The position numbers were made by a program, and so were the translations under genes. A DNA stretch of 64,000 nucleotides, from the NCBI RefSeq assembly GCF_963678975.1, contig NC_089274.1:20979133-21043132 (forward strand). Direction: 5' to 3'. Every line of letters begins with the position of its first letter. Position 1 is the stretch's first letter. Below the pieces are notes generated by a model. It saw only the letters and a list, made by a program, of their open reading frames with translations, ran no database searches and was not told the origin of the DNA. This DNA is from Dysidea avara. Taxonomy: Eukaryota; Porifera; Demospongiae; Dictyoceratida; Dysideidae. Positions 1 to 15,700 of the stretch are shown here, piece by piece.

Positions 1-441
1 TGCTACATTTTGAACACAGCATGCCCCACCCACCCAAATGGTCACAGAAACTTCAGCCTATTAACAAACAAGAGTTAAGGATTCATGATCAGGTGAACAT
101 GAGTATTAGCACAGGGGGATAGGCTGGTGTGGTTCTCATTATAAGTGGAGGAACTGCTACCTGGATCATTTAATAATTGACTCTTGTTAGTAAATTTTGT
201 ACTTTAGTAGTGTTTCAGTTAAGCAATTTGACAAAAACATAATGGGAAGAGTGTACATGTTTGTGATTTATATCAGCTAACAAACCAATCTCTCCTCATC
301 CCATGCCAGAAGCATGAAATGCAGTGGGTGTCTATTTTAATAGACTTGCTCATAGTTTTAGACACCAACACTCATGTAGTTTTAACCTTTACACATTCAA
401 TGGGTTGTCCACACTTTATGATGTCACACCATCCATTACAG
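1..441. other. Left edge, no gene part recognised
   Basis: This stretch precedes the first recognisable PP1 exon. I found no exon encoding the usual PP1 N-terminus here, so it is probably intron, with the first exon beyond the window edge. The reading frame that runs open from 319 into the exon at 442 has no PP1 similarity before 442 and is read as intron. Confidence 0.4.
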
Positions 442-3200
<2,759 letters not shown>

Positions 3201-4325
3201 CCACTCTACATCCATTAAATGATGGAACAATCGGCCACCCATGATGACAGTCAGGAGGGATACAGTGTACACTACAAACAACCTCGTCATAATACACACT
3301 CACTGTTTTGTAATGTTACTACTGTTTTCTCTTGTTGCTCTTGTCAACTGGTGGTGTATGTAAAAAGCTGCAACTTTCAGGGATATCACCACAAGTTAAT
3401 GTTATGCACCACAGCAGAAAGTCCCTTAATCTAGAACACCTACACAACTGTCACTGTTTATTGTACCAATAAGACTTTGTAACACCACCGTGATAACCCA
3501 ATGTGTAACAATGAGTGTTAGAGATGTCAGTGCACATACAGTGCTTGAGTCACTTTATGATATTTGGACAATGTAGCCATTGTGCGAACACTAGCTGTGG
3601 TAACTGACAGCCTCAAAAGCTTCCTCTAAATCTTGCCATGAACATCATAATTATTCAATTACGGCTAAAGTTGTACCTATTATGGTATGAAGTTCATACA
3701 CTTTTATACTGGCAATTCAGTTTTACACATTTATATGGGTACACAATGGTTTGTGATACTGCTGTGTGTATACATTATCTTGTCCATAGGTAGTATATAC
3801 CTCCTGACATCCAGTACGTACCATCTGAAGAATGCAAATTATGTAGCTTCGTAACAAGAGATATTTTTAGGCAATTATAAACTAAGATAACTGTCTAGAT
3901 AAATTTAATATGTTCAGCTGTAGCTTGCACACTAACTATGCTTTGAAGCAGCTTTCCTCGGCTATCTAACAGAGACACTTGACTGATGCTGTGAAATAAT
4001 ATCATTGAAATCTTGTATATTATGTATGGTACCTGCACAAGCAAATGTATAGTGAATTAGAGCACTCATATCTTCCCAGTTGTAATGATTCTGAGGGTCT
4101 TCAATGATTAGAGATTTACACTTGCATACTGAATCATGTTGTTCAGGATATTAAAAAATCTAAACTGCCACTTCTATAAGGAGGAAGAGACATCTGATTA
4201 ATTTTTGTTAAGTGACAATAAGTACTGGGGTCCAGATTCAGGGGTACCATGCACTGGGCGGACAGTACGGGAGCCCTGGCAAGACTTACACTATTAAATT
4301 ACAATACAAAAATTACTAATATATG
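3201..4325. other. Spacer downstream of PP1
   Basis: This is AT-rich sequence without a convincing reading frame on either strand. It holds the PP1 3' untranslated region at its start. I recognise no repeat or RNA gene in it. Confidence 0.4.
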
Positions 4326-4970
4326 TCATTCAAGAGATATAGCCATGAAGTAGTGATGAAAATGTGTGAATTGGACCAGAAGGTAGGTTGAGTGGTAAGT
4401 TATTCCACCACACCAATGTGCTATAACGAAAGAACTTCTTTGTGAAAGTGCACACCTCGGTAAGTTGGCAAAGTGAGAAGGACAGCGAGTTCTACTGTGG
4501 TCCAAACAATATAGGAGGGTCCAGTGAAAGGCTATGAGGATAACTATATTGGTGGTGCATAGCACAAAGTGACTTGGAAGGTAACCATATTACAAGAGCA
4601 ATGCAAGACGTTGGATAGAATGTTGAGGTAATGCTGTACCCCAAACAGGTAGGGGGTAATCCATACAAGATAGAACGAGGGAGTCAACCAACATTTTAAT
4701 AATAGAAGATGATAAACATCTGCAATGGGTATTGATCCAAAATAGGTAACGAAAGCTTTTTTGCAAACAGCAGAGACATGAGCAGTCCAATTAAGTTGAC
4801 TATATGGACACCTAGATACTTTTCAGAATGGTGTTATCAATGTACACTAGTATGCCCAAAGGACTTTGGCTTAAACCACACTTTAACACTTGATTTTGCA
4901 ACATTTAATTGCATTCTAGCTACCCGATTCTACTTGATGTCAACCATTCAATCTCGATGGAAATGAGATT
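4326..4970 (-). mobile_element. Decayed non-LTR retrotransposon, C-terminal part of reverse transcriptase ORF
   Basis: Read on the minus strand across several frameshifts and stops, the translation follows the end of a LINE reverse transcriptase. It starts with a QLNVAKSSV-like stretch, then KYLGVHI, then NWTAHVSAVCKKAFRYL, then LVDSLVLSCMDYPLPVWG, and ends with LVWWNNLPLNL. That motif order is typical of the RT connection region and the 3' end of the ORF in Jockey/CR1/RTE-like elements. At least two frameshifts and one in-frame stop show it is dead. I cannot assign the clade without a search. Confidence 0.75.
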
Positions 4971-5337
4971 GGTAGTTTAGGCCATGTATTTAAGCCATTC
5001 ATTATGAGTGTACAACAGTGAATGGGAATTTAATGGCGTAGCTAAGGTGGGTACTGGTAGGGAATATGCCCAACCAATCAGTTCCAGCATAGATAGTAGA
5101 TGGTTCCAGTGCCCTACCAACTCAGGTACTCACCGTACGTAGCTAACTATAGCTAAATTGTTCAATACGAGCTAGGTGTAATATGAAGCCTCCTACAGCT
5201 ACGTAACTAATATGCAAACATAACGTTCGTACAGCTAGTGTCCTACTAGAGATGACAAATTTTAGCTGCAAAATGCCACCAAGTTGGAATCTCAGCATGT
5301 AGTTTCAAAAATTTTCCTGGGAGGGCATCCCCCCAGT

Positions 5338-5647
5338 CAGGGGCGGATCCAGACTTATGGAAAGGGGGGGTCAAAAATGAACTGAGGCACTACATTGTCT
5401 CTGGTTTGATAAGGTGAGACCCAAAAAAAAAAAAAAGGTCACAGCCGGCTGACAATAGCTGCCCACCTCACCAACCACGTATTTATAGCTGATAAAGTAC
5501 ATAGAAAATCCTTAAATAGCTCACTACACATTGTCCTAATACTGTGACTGCTTTATTAGAGTGACTGCTCTATTAGAGTATCTCGATCTTGGAGGGGGGT
5601 CAAGAGCCCCCTTTGACCCCCCCCCCCCCCCCCTGTATCCGCCCCTG
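5338..5647. mobile_element. hAT-type MITE with perfect 8-bp target duplication
   Basis: The ends are inverted repeats: CAGGGGCGGATCCAGA on the left and CTGTATCCGCCCCTG on the right. The element is flanked on both sides by the identical 8 bases cccccagt (5330-5337 and 5648-5655), which is the hAT target-site length. It is 310 bp with no coding capacity. Near the right end it carries copies of TGACTGCTCTATTAGAGTA, a motif found at the same relative place in the MITE at 34821. A C-tract of about 20 bases lies next to the right terminus. Confidence 0.85.
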
Positions 5648-5925
5648 CCCCCAGTGCAGCTTGTACAAATACAATGGTACACCGGTGCCCTACCAATCCT
5701 TCTGGCTAGTGAATGGGATACAGCTTTAACTGCATATGTATAGCTACACTTGTACATCACGTCGTATTTTGGGGTTCGCAAGTCCACGTGAGTAGCATGC
5801 GCATTCGATGCAATACGGTTTGCACTAGAATTGACTTTTCTATGGTAATTAATTGAATTGTCATTATTAAATCATCGATAAATTTGTGTGTGTTCCTGTC
5901 AACGGCGGCGGCTCCAGTTACAGGG

Positions 5926-8900
5926 ATGGCCAATAGAGTAACCGTAGTGCAGAACAGTAGAGAGGTTTCTAACATGGCCGATAAGGAACTGAACTTGAGC
6001 GAAGAGGAACAGGCGCTTCTACGACAGATTCGAGACGAGAGAGAACAGTTATCGCGCGAGATACAAGTACGTGTAGTGATGGGTATTAGTGTATCGTGTA
6101 GTGTTTCTGTTGATGGTTGTGGTTAGTACCGTCCCACCCCGTACAGGAGTTACGTGTACAGATAGCTGATATTGATAACGAGCTGTCCGCCCTTGAGGAA
6201 GTGAAGAACGAGTAAGTGTCACTCCCCCACCCTCCCTGTGTTTCAAGTTCATGTCATGTATAGGGATGACAGACAAGAGAGGTTAACACAACAGCGATGG
6301 AAGACTGGCCGTAACAAATTCAATGCTAAACCTAAAGATGTGAGTCACCAGTTTTGTCTATGGTTTTGTACATGTCAAGAAGATATACTAGTTGTACACC
6401 ACCAACACAAGTATGTTTGGCCAAAGAGCTTGCATTGTTCACAAAATGCATCACCACAGAATGCAGCATAATTATGGGCTGTTCCATTGTGATAACAAAG
6501 GAAGGTGTGATATTTTTTATTCTACCATTGGGCTTTACTCATATGCATTTTAAGCATCTCAGTTATTTTTCCTGTAAACTTACAATATGGTGAACCAAAG
6601 GAAAAGAAAGAATGCACATACTGCATCAAAGGAAAGAATGATGCCAGACACATTTTAAAATGAATTGTGTGAGTGAACACACACCGTATTGAAAAAATTA
6701 AGTTCATTTTCATCTGTGTTCTACCCATTATACAGTGTTACAAACGAAGAACAGTATGAGAAGTACCTCTGCAATTCATCCAGCCAGTACAGAAATTATG
6801 ACAGTTCTCGTAATAGCCTGTACTGAAGCCATGACGTGTTACCGTGAATCAACACCTATGCAGTAGTGGAGTGGGGGGGAAAAGAGACAAAGGTAGTAAG
6901 TCCATTGTAGGTGCTGTGGTTGGCAGAAAAGCACATCTTGGGGCCAAACAGTGAAAAAGTAGTTATTCTTGAGTTAGATAGCAGAAAATTCAAATTTTAT
7001 AAAAACTTGTTGGAAAGGTTTGGGGGTCACTCTGTTTTTGGGTTTTAATTTTGCCTAACTAATACTGCCCAGCTTGCATGAAGGAAAGCGAGGCTGGTAT
7101 TTTTGAGCATTAAATAACATCTTCATCATCCCTACTATACAGTACTACCACACTGTGTGATACCACATTTCAAGGTGTTGTATATAGCAAAAAATTCTGT
7201 TTATACAAATTAAATTATGGTATTAAGTTGTCAAGTATATAATAATGTTTCCATTGTAAAATTACATGAGTCAAGAGTACTAGCCAGTATATCACCATGC
7301 ACCATATTCACTTCTACAAACAATATTATGGCTGGCATAAATGGTTTTTGAAAATCTCTATTTACTGTATCCCGTCACAACACAGTACAAACTTGTTAGA
7401 ACATCATATCCCCCCTATACATGGTTACTTTCAGTGTGTTGTTATAGCATATATTATGCTAAGTTGTTGTCATGTCTCGTTGTCTTCACTTTCACCAAGT
7501 CTGTGTCTATCATGCTGTGTTTGGTAGTGATTTATAATCAGATGAATTAGTACCAGCCAATATAATTTAATATTACCTTTTGAGAACTAGTATTACATCC
7601 ATTTGTGACCATTTCACCATGTTATAATCACACCCAAATGTTTGACTCACAATGAATGGTAAGGTATTTCCCATAGAAATGTTGTTGAATGTTGTGCCAT
7701 AAAATCTTCCCTGACATGGTATGTTGCAGCCTTATGTAAGAACATAAAATTTGCATGCAAATTGTACATACTATACTCTACAGGGAACAAAAGATAAGTT
7801 TACTTGAATTTCTGCACGTAGTCCTCCTCGTAATCAATGAGGTTTTGTTGAATAATCATGTTTTACTAGGTCTTTGCAAGCATCTGATGGTATAGTATTG
7901 TGGCATAAATGTACATAACATATGACATATTACTGTGTCATTACTGTTTCCCACTAATCTACCATTAGGGCATCAAGTATCTCGTAGAGGAAGGATTGAT
8001 CAAGGAGACATCAGATGCTATTGCTGAGTTTCTCTACAAGGAAGACATGCTCAATATGGTTTCTGTTGGGGAATACCTTGGGGAGAACCACGACCTAAAT
8101 ATTGAGGTGTTAAAGAAGCTTGTTGGGCTACACAAATTAGATAGACTGTCTTTGGTGGATGCCCTACGGTTAGTGTCCACTTATTTGTAGAAGTCGCTAT
8201 TATTTATGATTGTGGTAGTGAGTTTCTGAGTAGCTTCCATCTACCGGGAGAGGGACAGAAGATTGATAGAATCATGGAACACTTTGCTCAGGGATACTGT
8301 GCTGCTAACCCTACTTTATTCAGTAACTCAGGTGCGTGTGGTGTATGTGTGCTATATGTATGTGTGCTATATGTATGTGTGTAGTGTAGTTTGTGTGTTG
8401 TGTGTGTGTGTGTTTGCATGCATGTATGTGAGCTTGTAGTGTGTGTGTGGTGTGGTGTGGTGTTTTTATTGAAGTTGTTAATTATGTACTTATGAGTTAC
8501 CAAAGAAGCCTTTATCATTTGAGTACCTAATCCCCCACTTATTATCCTATTGTTCACTAATTGATATCAATAACAATAATTGGTTGTGTGATATTGTTTA
8601 CCATAGATCATACCACCTTTAAAGTTTCTCTCTTTTCTTTGTTGTTGGGTGTGTGTCCTGTTATCCTTTACGCCACACATAAGCGTGCACAAACACACAC
8701 ACTCGCATACACAGAAACACACACACTCGCATACACAGAAACACACACACTCGCATACACAGAAACACACACGGACACACACACTCGCATACACAGAAAC
8801 ACACACACTCGCATACACAGAAACACACACGGACACACACACTCACGCATAGTCATGTGCTATTCTATATGTATATTGTGTGTGTACCCTACACAGACAC

Positions 8901-11900
8901 ATGTTACGTACTGGCGTATGCTATCATAATGCTGAACACAAGCCTACACAATCCCAGTGTGAAGAATAAGGTGGGTAGTTGTTATGGAAATGTGAGAACA
9001 GCTATTTATCATATCACATGATCTCCACTAGCCGACACTAGAGAGCTTCATCAGCATGAACAGAGGGATCGATAATGGTAGTGATCTACCACCAGAACTG
9101 TTAACTGTGAGTGACTATAGGAGGTCATGGATAGCTGAGTCAGTCCATGAGCTCTGTTATATGTACAGTATGGGCAAGAGTTCATAATACTAAATAGTGA
9201 TGTATTTTATATTATGTGCTCTTGCTATGGTAACTGTCAGAGCTCTCATGTATGTACAATATCTTCATAATAGTTCTTAGTAACACTAGTCCTGTCAGGG
9301 GTGGTGGTGGAGTTTTATGTACACTGTGTTATAGGTAGAGTATTTAAGTGTGACTGTTCTATTAGAGTGATTGACTGCTCTATTAAAGTACTTTGATTTG
9401 TACAAGTGTGACCCTCCCGTTTGTACTACACACCTGTGTAATAGGTGAAAAATGAGGAATGCAAGTGGACTATACAGTAGATTTTTCAGCAAAGAAAGAC
9501 ATAACAAACTGTGTGGTCTTTAAAATCTCTGTTTGAAAAGTGGTGTAGTGTCAACACCTCAGTTTGTTGAAGTTTCCACCTTGTTACCTCTATCATAACC
9601 TCTATCAGCAATAGAGGTATTGCTGATAGTGATTTCCACCTTTCAAATCAATACCTCTATCAGCAATAGAGGTATTGATTTGATCAAATTAAATTGTACA
9701 GTTCCAGACTTCACAGCACTACTTGAAAACGTTTTGAGCATAGAAAAGAACAACAATGACAACACAATTTGACTATAAAGACTTCAACATGTAGTATTTT
9801 GCAACAAAAAGTATGTAGCTAGACTACCAACTAGATTTGTAGGGTCTTTGAAGTGCATAATGCAAAAAAAAAAGTTTTAGCAAATTTTTTTTGCCTATAC
9901 AGCAAATGAAGCCATGCATTATCAAAGAGTGTGTTGGTAGTTATGACTACCACACAACGTTGGGATGAGTTGAAAGGGAAGTGAAGACATTATAAACAGC
10001 AGATGGAAGCCATGCAGCAGTTATATTACAGAGCTCTTATATACTATATACCGTATTGCCTCGAATTACGGCCGGTCTCGTATAAACGCCTGGTCCTGTT
10101 TAGTTGTCGGGGGTATACAGCATCATAACAAAAATAAACACCGGGTATCAAATAAACGTCTAGTGCAGTCACTGTTTTTAACAATTCCGGGCGGTGTTAT
10201 AAACGATGAAATGAAGAACATTTTATAGAGTTCCTTGTAAGCTTGAATCTGTGAAATATGCTGAGGGAAACATCAAGGAGAGTCCAGGAGAGTACAACAC
10301 CAAGGTATGAAGTTGACTAGTAAATGCTGATCAGGTATATAAACGCTGGTCTTGTATAGTCGCCGGTCTCGTTTAGTGGCCGCGGTAAAAAGTTACTTGA
10401 AAGAAATAAACGCCTGGGCCGTAATTCAAGACAATATGGTAAGCCAAAATGTGTCAATACTTGAGGACATAGCCCAGATATGTAGTTAACATCCTGACTT
10501 GGAAAATCAGAATACTACTGGTTGTTTGCAGGGTCCATTGTGCAGTAAATCTGATAGTTGTGCTACAGGTTAGTTGCCTGTAAACAGGTTCATTCATTGC
10601 TAGCTGAGCACTCCTCTGCCACATGTACAGTGAGACCTCTCTTAACAAACTCTCCAAATTAAGCACACAATTAAAAAATAACTTCTATAACAAGGACAGA
10701 GATTTTAGCTTCATGTATTCTTACCTAAACCTCTTATTGCAGCGACAAATGGTTTATTAACTGGTAGTACGTCCTAAAATATGCATTAGTCAGAGGCTCC
10801 ACTGTAATACTGGTCATCACCATGGTTACTACCTGTTAGGAATTCTTTGAGGACATACGACGGGAACAGTTCAAGATCCCTGGGATGGGTAATCTTGCTG
10901 AGACATTCTTTAACCCTGAGAAAGAAGGATGGTTAACTAAGGAAGGAGGGAAGTACAAGACCAAACATCGTCGATGGTTTATATTGAAGGATAACATCTT
11001 GTATTACTTCAAACAGCCCTCGGTGAGTTGTGATCGTGTGAACACTGTGGAATCATGGGACAGATACTGTGTGTCCACTGTCCATATTATATTCTAAGTG
11101 TAATTGATACAACTCTTATCTACAGGATAGTGAACTAACTGGTAGTATACCACTGGACAATCTGTCTGTTCGTGAGGTGTCCGAGGTGAGTCATGTGGTG
11201 TAAAGTGGTTGCCCATGTGATGTAATTATGACAGGCATGCTTTGAGATATTTGCCCAAGATGGTGTCATCAAGGCATGGAAGAAAGACTCTGAAGGAAAA
11301 GTAGTGAAAGGTATGTATGTGGTAGTTGTATGTGGACATTGACACCAAAAATATCAATAGGAATATTAGTAGAGCAGTTCCCAGTCTATGTATGCAAATA
11401 GTGACTTAGTTAGAATACTTTTGTCTGTGCTTAATTTAGATTTCACTACCTTTGTTTGTACCAAGAGTTCATAATATAGAGAGGGAGCCCTCCCTCTTTA
11501 TATTATGAACTCTTGTTTGTACTGATTGTTTCTCAGGAGCCCATAATAGCTGCAAGTTTGCACCATGTGGTGCTAATGGGCTCCTGATAATAGCAACCAT
11601 GACTTTGAAAATATAGTGTACAAGTAGTTTGTGGAGTAGGTGACTGCTCTATTAGAGTAGTATCTTGATAATGTTTTACTTCAGAACAATCAGTTAATTA
11701 ACCCCCTCACCGCCAAATTTGTAGAGCCTCTTCTAAACTGCTGTAACTTACACACCATACCATATAATTCTATAAACTATATATATCTTTTTTTTTTACT
11801 CGCTATAGAACAAGGAATTTGATTATCGAGTTGCTGTTTACACAAGAGCAACCACAAATCCATTATATAACTTTAAAATGCAAAAATCGATCTAAGTGAA

Positions 11901-12621
11901 ACCAAACGTAAAATTTCACAACTTTACAGGCTAGCACTGTGTATAATAATGCAATAAACATCGCTAACCTGTTTACAGTTGAAACAATTATCTCCAAGTC
12001 TGGTTTTCCAGCATTTGAGCATGCGCATACAGGCACAAGGTCACTGTTTCGAGGTGTACAAAAGTAGCAACACGTACTCCAACCGATATTATTCCTCTCC
12101 TTACTGTTTCTCTTTATTAGTAGTGCCATTATCACTTCAAAGAATCATCTACAATGCTTGTTATTGATATTCCAAAAGTATGCAATTGCATCATCTAACT
12201 GCACAATAGTGCACGAGAGACCGGTTATCACTGTTCCTGTTCACTTAAGGGCATGCCTGCTACAGGATAAACGCAGGGGCTACTAGAATGCTCGACTGAA
12301 GTTACCCCACTGTTTTTTAACCATTAAAATAGCACCTGTTATAATGTATAATAGCTGGCATAACTTTAAGTGACTCTGGGAATAGTGTGATTATGTTATT
12401 TCAGTGGGTCAAGATAGGCAGTTACTTTATATCATGTGATTCTAGGTAACCACGATGTTTATCGGCTGGTGTGTGACACAAAGGAGGAAAAAGATGATTG
12501 GATTAAAAGCATCCAGGCCAGTGTTGCTAAGGCATCAATTCACGACACTTTAAAAGAGAAGAGACAAAAATTAACCAATGACCTCCAACAATTTGACTAT
12601 CTGTATTTCACTCCCAGTTGA
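5926..12621 (+). CDS. Cytohesin A, ARF guanine-nucleotide exchange factor (coiled coil-Sec7-PH)
   Basis: Cytohesins load GTP onto ARF GTPases at PIP3-rich membranes. Eleven exons join in phase: 5926-6066, 6147-6211, 6264-6339, 7969-8168, 8219-8331, 8897-8970, 9032-9106, 10840-11022, 11126-11185, 11235-11310 and 12446-12621, giving 412 residues, the usual family length. An N-terminal helix ([19 protein letters not shown]) is followed by Sec7 with [15 protein letters not shown] and [12 protein letters not shown]. The last holds the catalytic Glu finger of family motif [24 protein letters not shown] follows, then a PH domain ([20 protein letters not shown]). The PH loop has two glycines, the form known in vertebrates to favour PIP3. 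The tail (FDYLYFTPS) lacks the strongly polybasic end of mammalian cytohesins. I chose the ATG at 5926 as the first in frame; MADKEL at 5974 is an alternative start. AATAAA follows near 12660. A paralog lies at 23281-25773 on the other strand. Confidence 0.95.
8337..8460. repeat. Degenerate TG-rich microsatellite in a cytohesin A intron
   Basis: Interrupted TG runs (TGTGTGTGTG, TATATGTATGTG, GTGTGGTGTGG) follow the donor of the exon ending at 8331. There is no coding signal. It is near the minisatellite starting at 8691 in the same intron. Confidence 0.8.
8691..8848. repeat. 24-bp minisatellite in a cytohesin A intron
   Basis: About five copies of a unit resembling ACTCGCATACACAGAAACAC, set in CA-rich sequence, are arranged in two blocks separated by ACACGGACAC. 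The repeat makes long open frames on both strands, which are artefacts of the repeat and not genes. Confidence 0.9.
9175..9224. repeat. Imperfect hairpin of the CAAGAGTTCATAATA family
   Basis: It starts CAAGAGTTCATAATAC and ends TATTATGTGCTCTTG, a partial inverted repeat in a cytohesin A intron. The same outer sequence forms the arms of the palindromes at 11462 and 2185. Confidence 0.55.
9296..9437. mobile_element. Possible deleted hAT-MITE carrying the TGACTGCTCTATTAGAGTA motif
   Basis: It begins CAGGGGTGG, ends CACACCTG, and has two divergent copies of TGACTGYTCTATTARAGT near its right side, as in the MITEs at 5338 and 34821. No matching 8-base flanks are present, so the limits are uncertain. 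Confidence 0.4.
9602..9683. repeat. Two overlapping-sequence palindromes, perfect arms
   Basis: First hairpin: 9602-9613 pairs with 9618-9629 (CTATCAGCAATA, 12 of 12, loop GAGG). Second: 9643-9660 pairs with 9666-9683 (TCAAATCAATACCTCTAT, 18 of 18, loop CAGCA). Both contain CCTCTATCAGCAATAGAGG, so alternative pairings between them are possible. Confidence 0.85.
10051..10439. mobile_element. MITE with TA flanks and CCGTATTGCCTCGAATTACG ends
   Basis: The left end CCGTATTGCCTCGAATTACG and the right end CGTAATTCAAGACAATATGG are inverted repeats, flanked by TA on both sides (10049-10050 and 10440-10441). Inside, AAATAAACGCCTGG-like segments recur four times in both orientations. It lies within the cytohesin A intron between 9106 and 10840. 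I recall similar ends from repeats in several marine invertebrate genomes, but have not checked. Confidence 0.75.
11462..11515. repeat. Palindrome, CAAGAGTTCATAATATAGAG arms
   Basis: The 54-base sequence folds back on itself almost completely: the left arm begins CAAGAGTTCATAATATAGAG and the right arm ends TATATTATGAACTCTTG. It is in the last cytohesin A intron. Confidence 0.8.
11534..11586. repeat. Short hairpin, CAGGAGCCCAT arms
   Basis: CAGGAGCCCAT pairs with ATGGGCTCCTG across a loop of about 30 bases. A related hairpin with AGGAGCTTAT arms is at 18010-18048, and a single arm is seen near 47861. Confidence 0.6.
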
Positions 12622-12736
12622 TAATAATATAATTATACAAATACAGCATAAAATTCAATGAAATAAACAAGTTTTAAAAATTTGAAATAAATGGTGATAT
12701 GATGAATGCAAATTGGTAGATCCTATTATAACACAA

Positions 12737-15700
12737 TCATGACACTTTCTTGAGGAGGCATGACTGGCCATGATGTGTGATAGTGACAGTACAAGGATTC
12801 TGTAACCATGGCTCCCCGTCAACTTGAATTGGAAGGGCTTCATTTAGAACAATCTACAGTAAATTTAATGCAAATACTTGTGGTAATTAGGTAAAATACA
12901 GCAATCTCATGTACCAGTGGACTCAGTGAGACTTTACTTTGATGCATTTACAAATTCACACTTCATATAGTTATTATTAGCAAGGCAGCTCAAACACCAT
13001 CTTATTACTAAATCCCAACTAGCCAAAAGATATATGAAATCTCCTTGAAGACTTCAGATTATTTACACATCACAATAATTTTGTAATTTTCATATTCCTT
13101 TTACAAGAACTTAAGCATGTGTAGAGTCTTAGCTAATACACTTATTAGGTTGACAGGGCTATAGTGTAAGAACCAATCCACAATTTAAGGAAAACTTCTT
13201 GCAGTACAGGTTTCTTTATCAAGAAACATTTTGGAACTTTCAGTTTTTGTAATTAAAACTTCCTCTAACTAGCTGTTGGATAGTACAGTGCATACAGGCT
13301 CAGTGTTTTATACAGTATGTTTAAATTTCAAGAGAAAGAGTTTTATATTTCTAATATTCAATCCTCCAATTATTTGTGGTCCACATGCTACACAGTACAG
13401 TGGATACATTGGGATGGAGAACTATTGGCTCATTTTTACTACATTCATTATAGAGGTTGTCCTGTAACATAAAGCCAGATCAAAAAAAGTAATTTTTTAT
13501 CTATATCTATTGTGTTCTTGGGTTTGTTAATCTGTCACATCACATACAGAACACACCTTCACTTCAGAAGCTTGTCCAATACGCAATGGCTCAGCTAGAG
13601 ACACTTGTATTGTACCGATATGAAGTGATGAGTACATGCCAACCACTTCAATTAGTTTATCATCCATTCTGTAAGGGGTGTCATCATCACCATAGTAACC
13701 CAACATGACAGAGGAGGTTGGTCATCAAACATCTTGTGTCAATACCAAGTATTCTATTTGGTACATCCATGCAATACATGTCCCAGAACCCTTACAAACC
13801 TTCTTTCAGCCATCCCAACACAAAGCATTCCTAACTAAGGACAAATATTATCCATACTTCTTGTAAACACAACAAAGAGTTCCCAATACCAGGCACCATG
13901 TTTGATTGTACAATCACCAATGAAAGTAGGATGACTTCTGACCAACCTCCTTTGTTGCCATAGTTACCTGCAGGCTCCCATGCCATCCTTCTTACTATCA
14001 TCCCAAATAGTGCATCCTGCTGACCAGCTGTTGATGTTCAGTATGACCACACCTTCTAATTCAGGCAGCTCCATCTCCTGTCCATCCAGGAATAGCTGCA
14101 GAAAAGTGGGATGGCTATAGTACACTAGTAGAAAGGGTTCACACACCTTTATCTTCTGGTGAAGGTTTTTACAAGATTGCTCCAGTACGTCACGAGCACC
14201 GTAGCCCACATACCATGCCTAAGAAAGTAACCATGGTAACAGTACACGTTGAAAGTTTGGTATAAGCTTTGATGCTTTCATGCAAAACATTATCGTTGAC
14301 AAAAATATTATGTACTGAATACTTGAAAATATTGTGCAAAACCTTCCAAAACACAACTATGAGAGCAATACACCTGTAGACAAACAAAACTAAGTGTGGG
14401 ACTGACAGACAGACACACTAACACAGAGATAGACAAGCTAACACAGTAAATGGACAAACTAACACACAGATGGACACCTTGTTCAGCAACCGACTGGTAA
14501 ACAGCTCAGGTCTGGTTTGTCTTTGACGATGGAAGTTTAGAGCTACACCAGCATCACAACCTACCCCAAGGTAGTTGTTCACCTTCAACACCTGTAATGT
14601 GTGAGACATGGTTTACAACTGAATTAGAATTCCAGATCCCAGGATATGTGGCTCCTTGCTTAGATTGTCTCAACTGGGGCTTAATTCTGAGAGGTGAAAT
14701 TGTAAAAAGCCAGACTTAATGGCTTGTCCTCATTTCAGAGGTATATTTTCAGTGCTAAAAGAGGTTCTCTGGTCTAGAGTGTTAATGCATATCAAGTATT
14801 GTCAACCTGCTATGTACATCATAGATGCTGTTGTACCAACAGGCATGGCAGGCATGGCCCAGTGCAAGGGTGGATCAAAGGCAGACGGTATGAAGTGTAC
14901 TTATTACAGAAATGCAAAAAAAATTGACCATATACTGACTAGCCATAGCTAGAGTGTATTGAAGTGGTCATCTCAAGTTAGTGGTGTGGTTTATCTATAC
15001 CATAACTTCACTAACAGCTAATATCAAGCTGATGTAGTGATATATCTCAGTAAGGCTTAACAAGTCTGTGATATAACTGGCTTCTAGCTAATTACACTGT
15101 CTACCCTGTACCACTAGTTACTGTATGGTATATCAGTGTTACTCCTTTGATGATAATGGCTTCACTAACTGAATATACATGTACCATTTACTATTAGTTT
15201 TTTTTTTTTCAGGGAACAAAAGGTGTATTTGATGTAGTACAAGAATGCAGAGAACACTGTGGGAGAGCTAGGGGACATACTGATGAAGATTTTGATTTCT
15301 GACTGCTATTTTAATCATTTTAACATGGTACAATGGTGGATCATTTTGTTAAAGAGGACGGTTTATCCAAACCCACAAAACCCTTTGCCTTCAAGCCTGC
15401 TGAATTGTGACTGGGCCTACCAAAGTGAGTACATAAAAGCTGTTTACTTTTCAAATTTTCATAACTTTTTATGGCATCATGCTACGGCCATGCAATTTTC
15501 AGCCCTTATTAAAAATATATATTAAAAGTTATAAAATGTAAATATTGCATTACTGAGATATGACCAGTAGTGTGTTGTGCCAACATGCCCTACTGTATTT
15601 TTGCAGGCCCAGTCACATATGTTGAGGTGCTAACTTTCAGCAAACACATATGGAAGGATTTGTCTAGAGTGCAAGCACACATCCGACTCAGCAAATCTGT

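Noticed and set aside
8567-8929. Overlapping open frames of 60-122 residues
   Set aside because: They come from the CA-rich minisatellite inside a cytohesin A intron.
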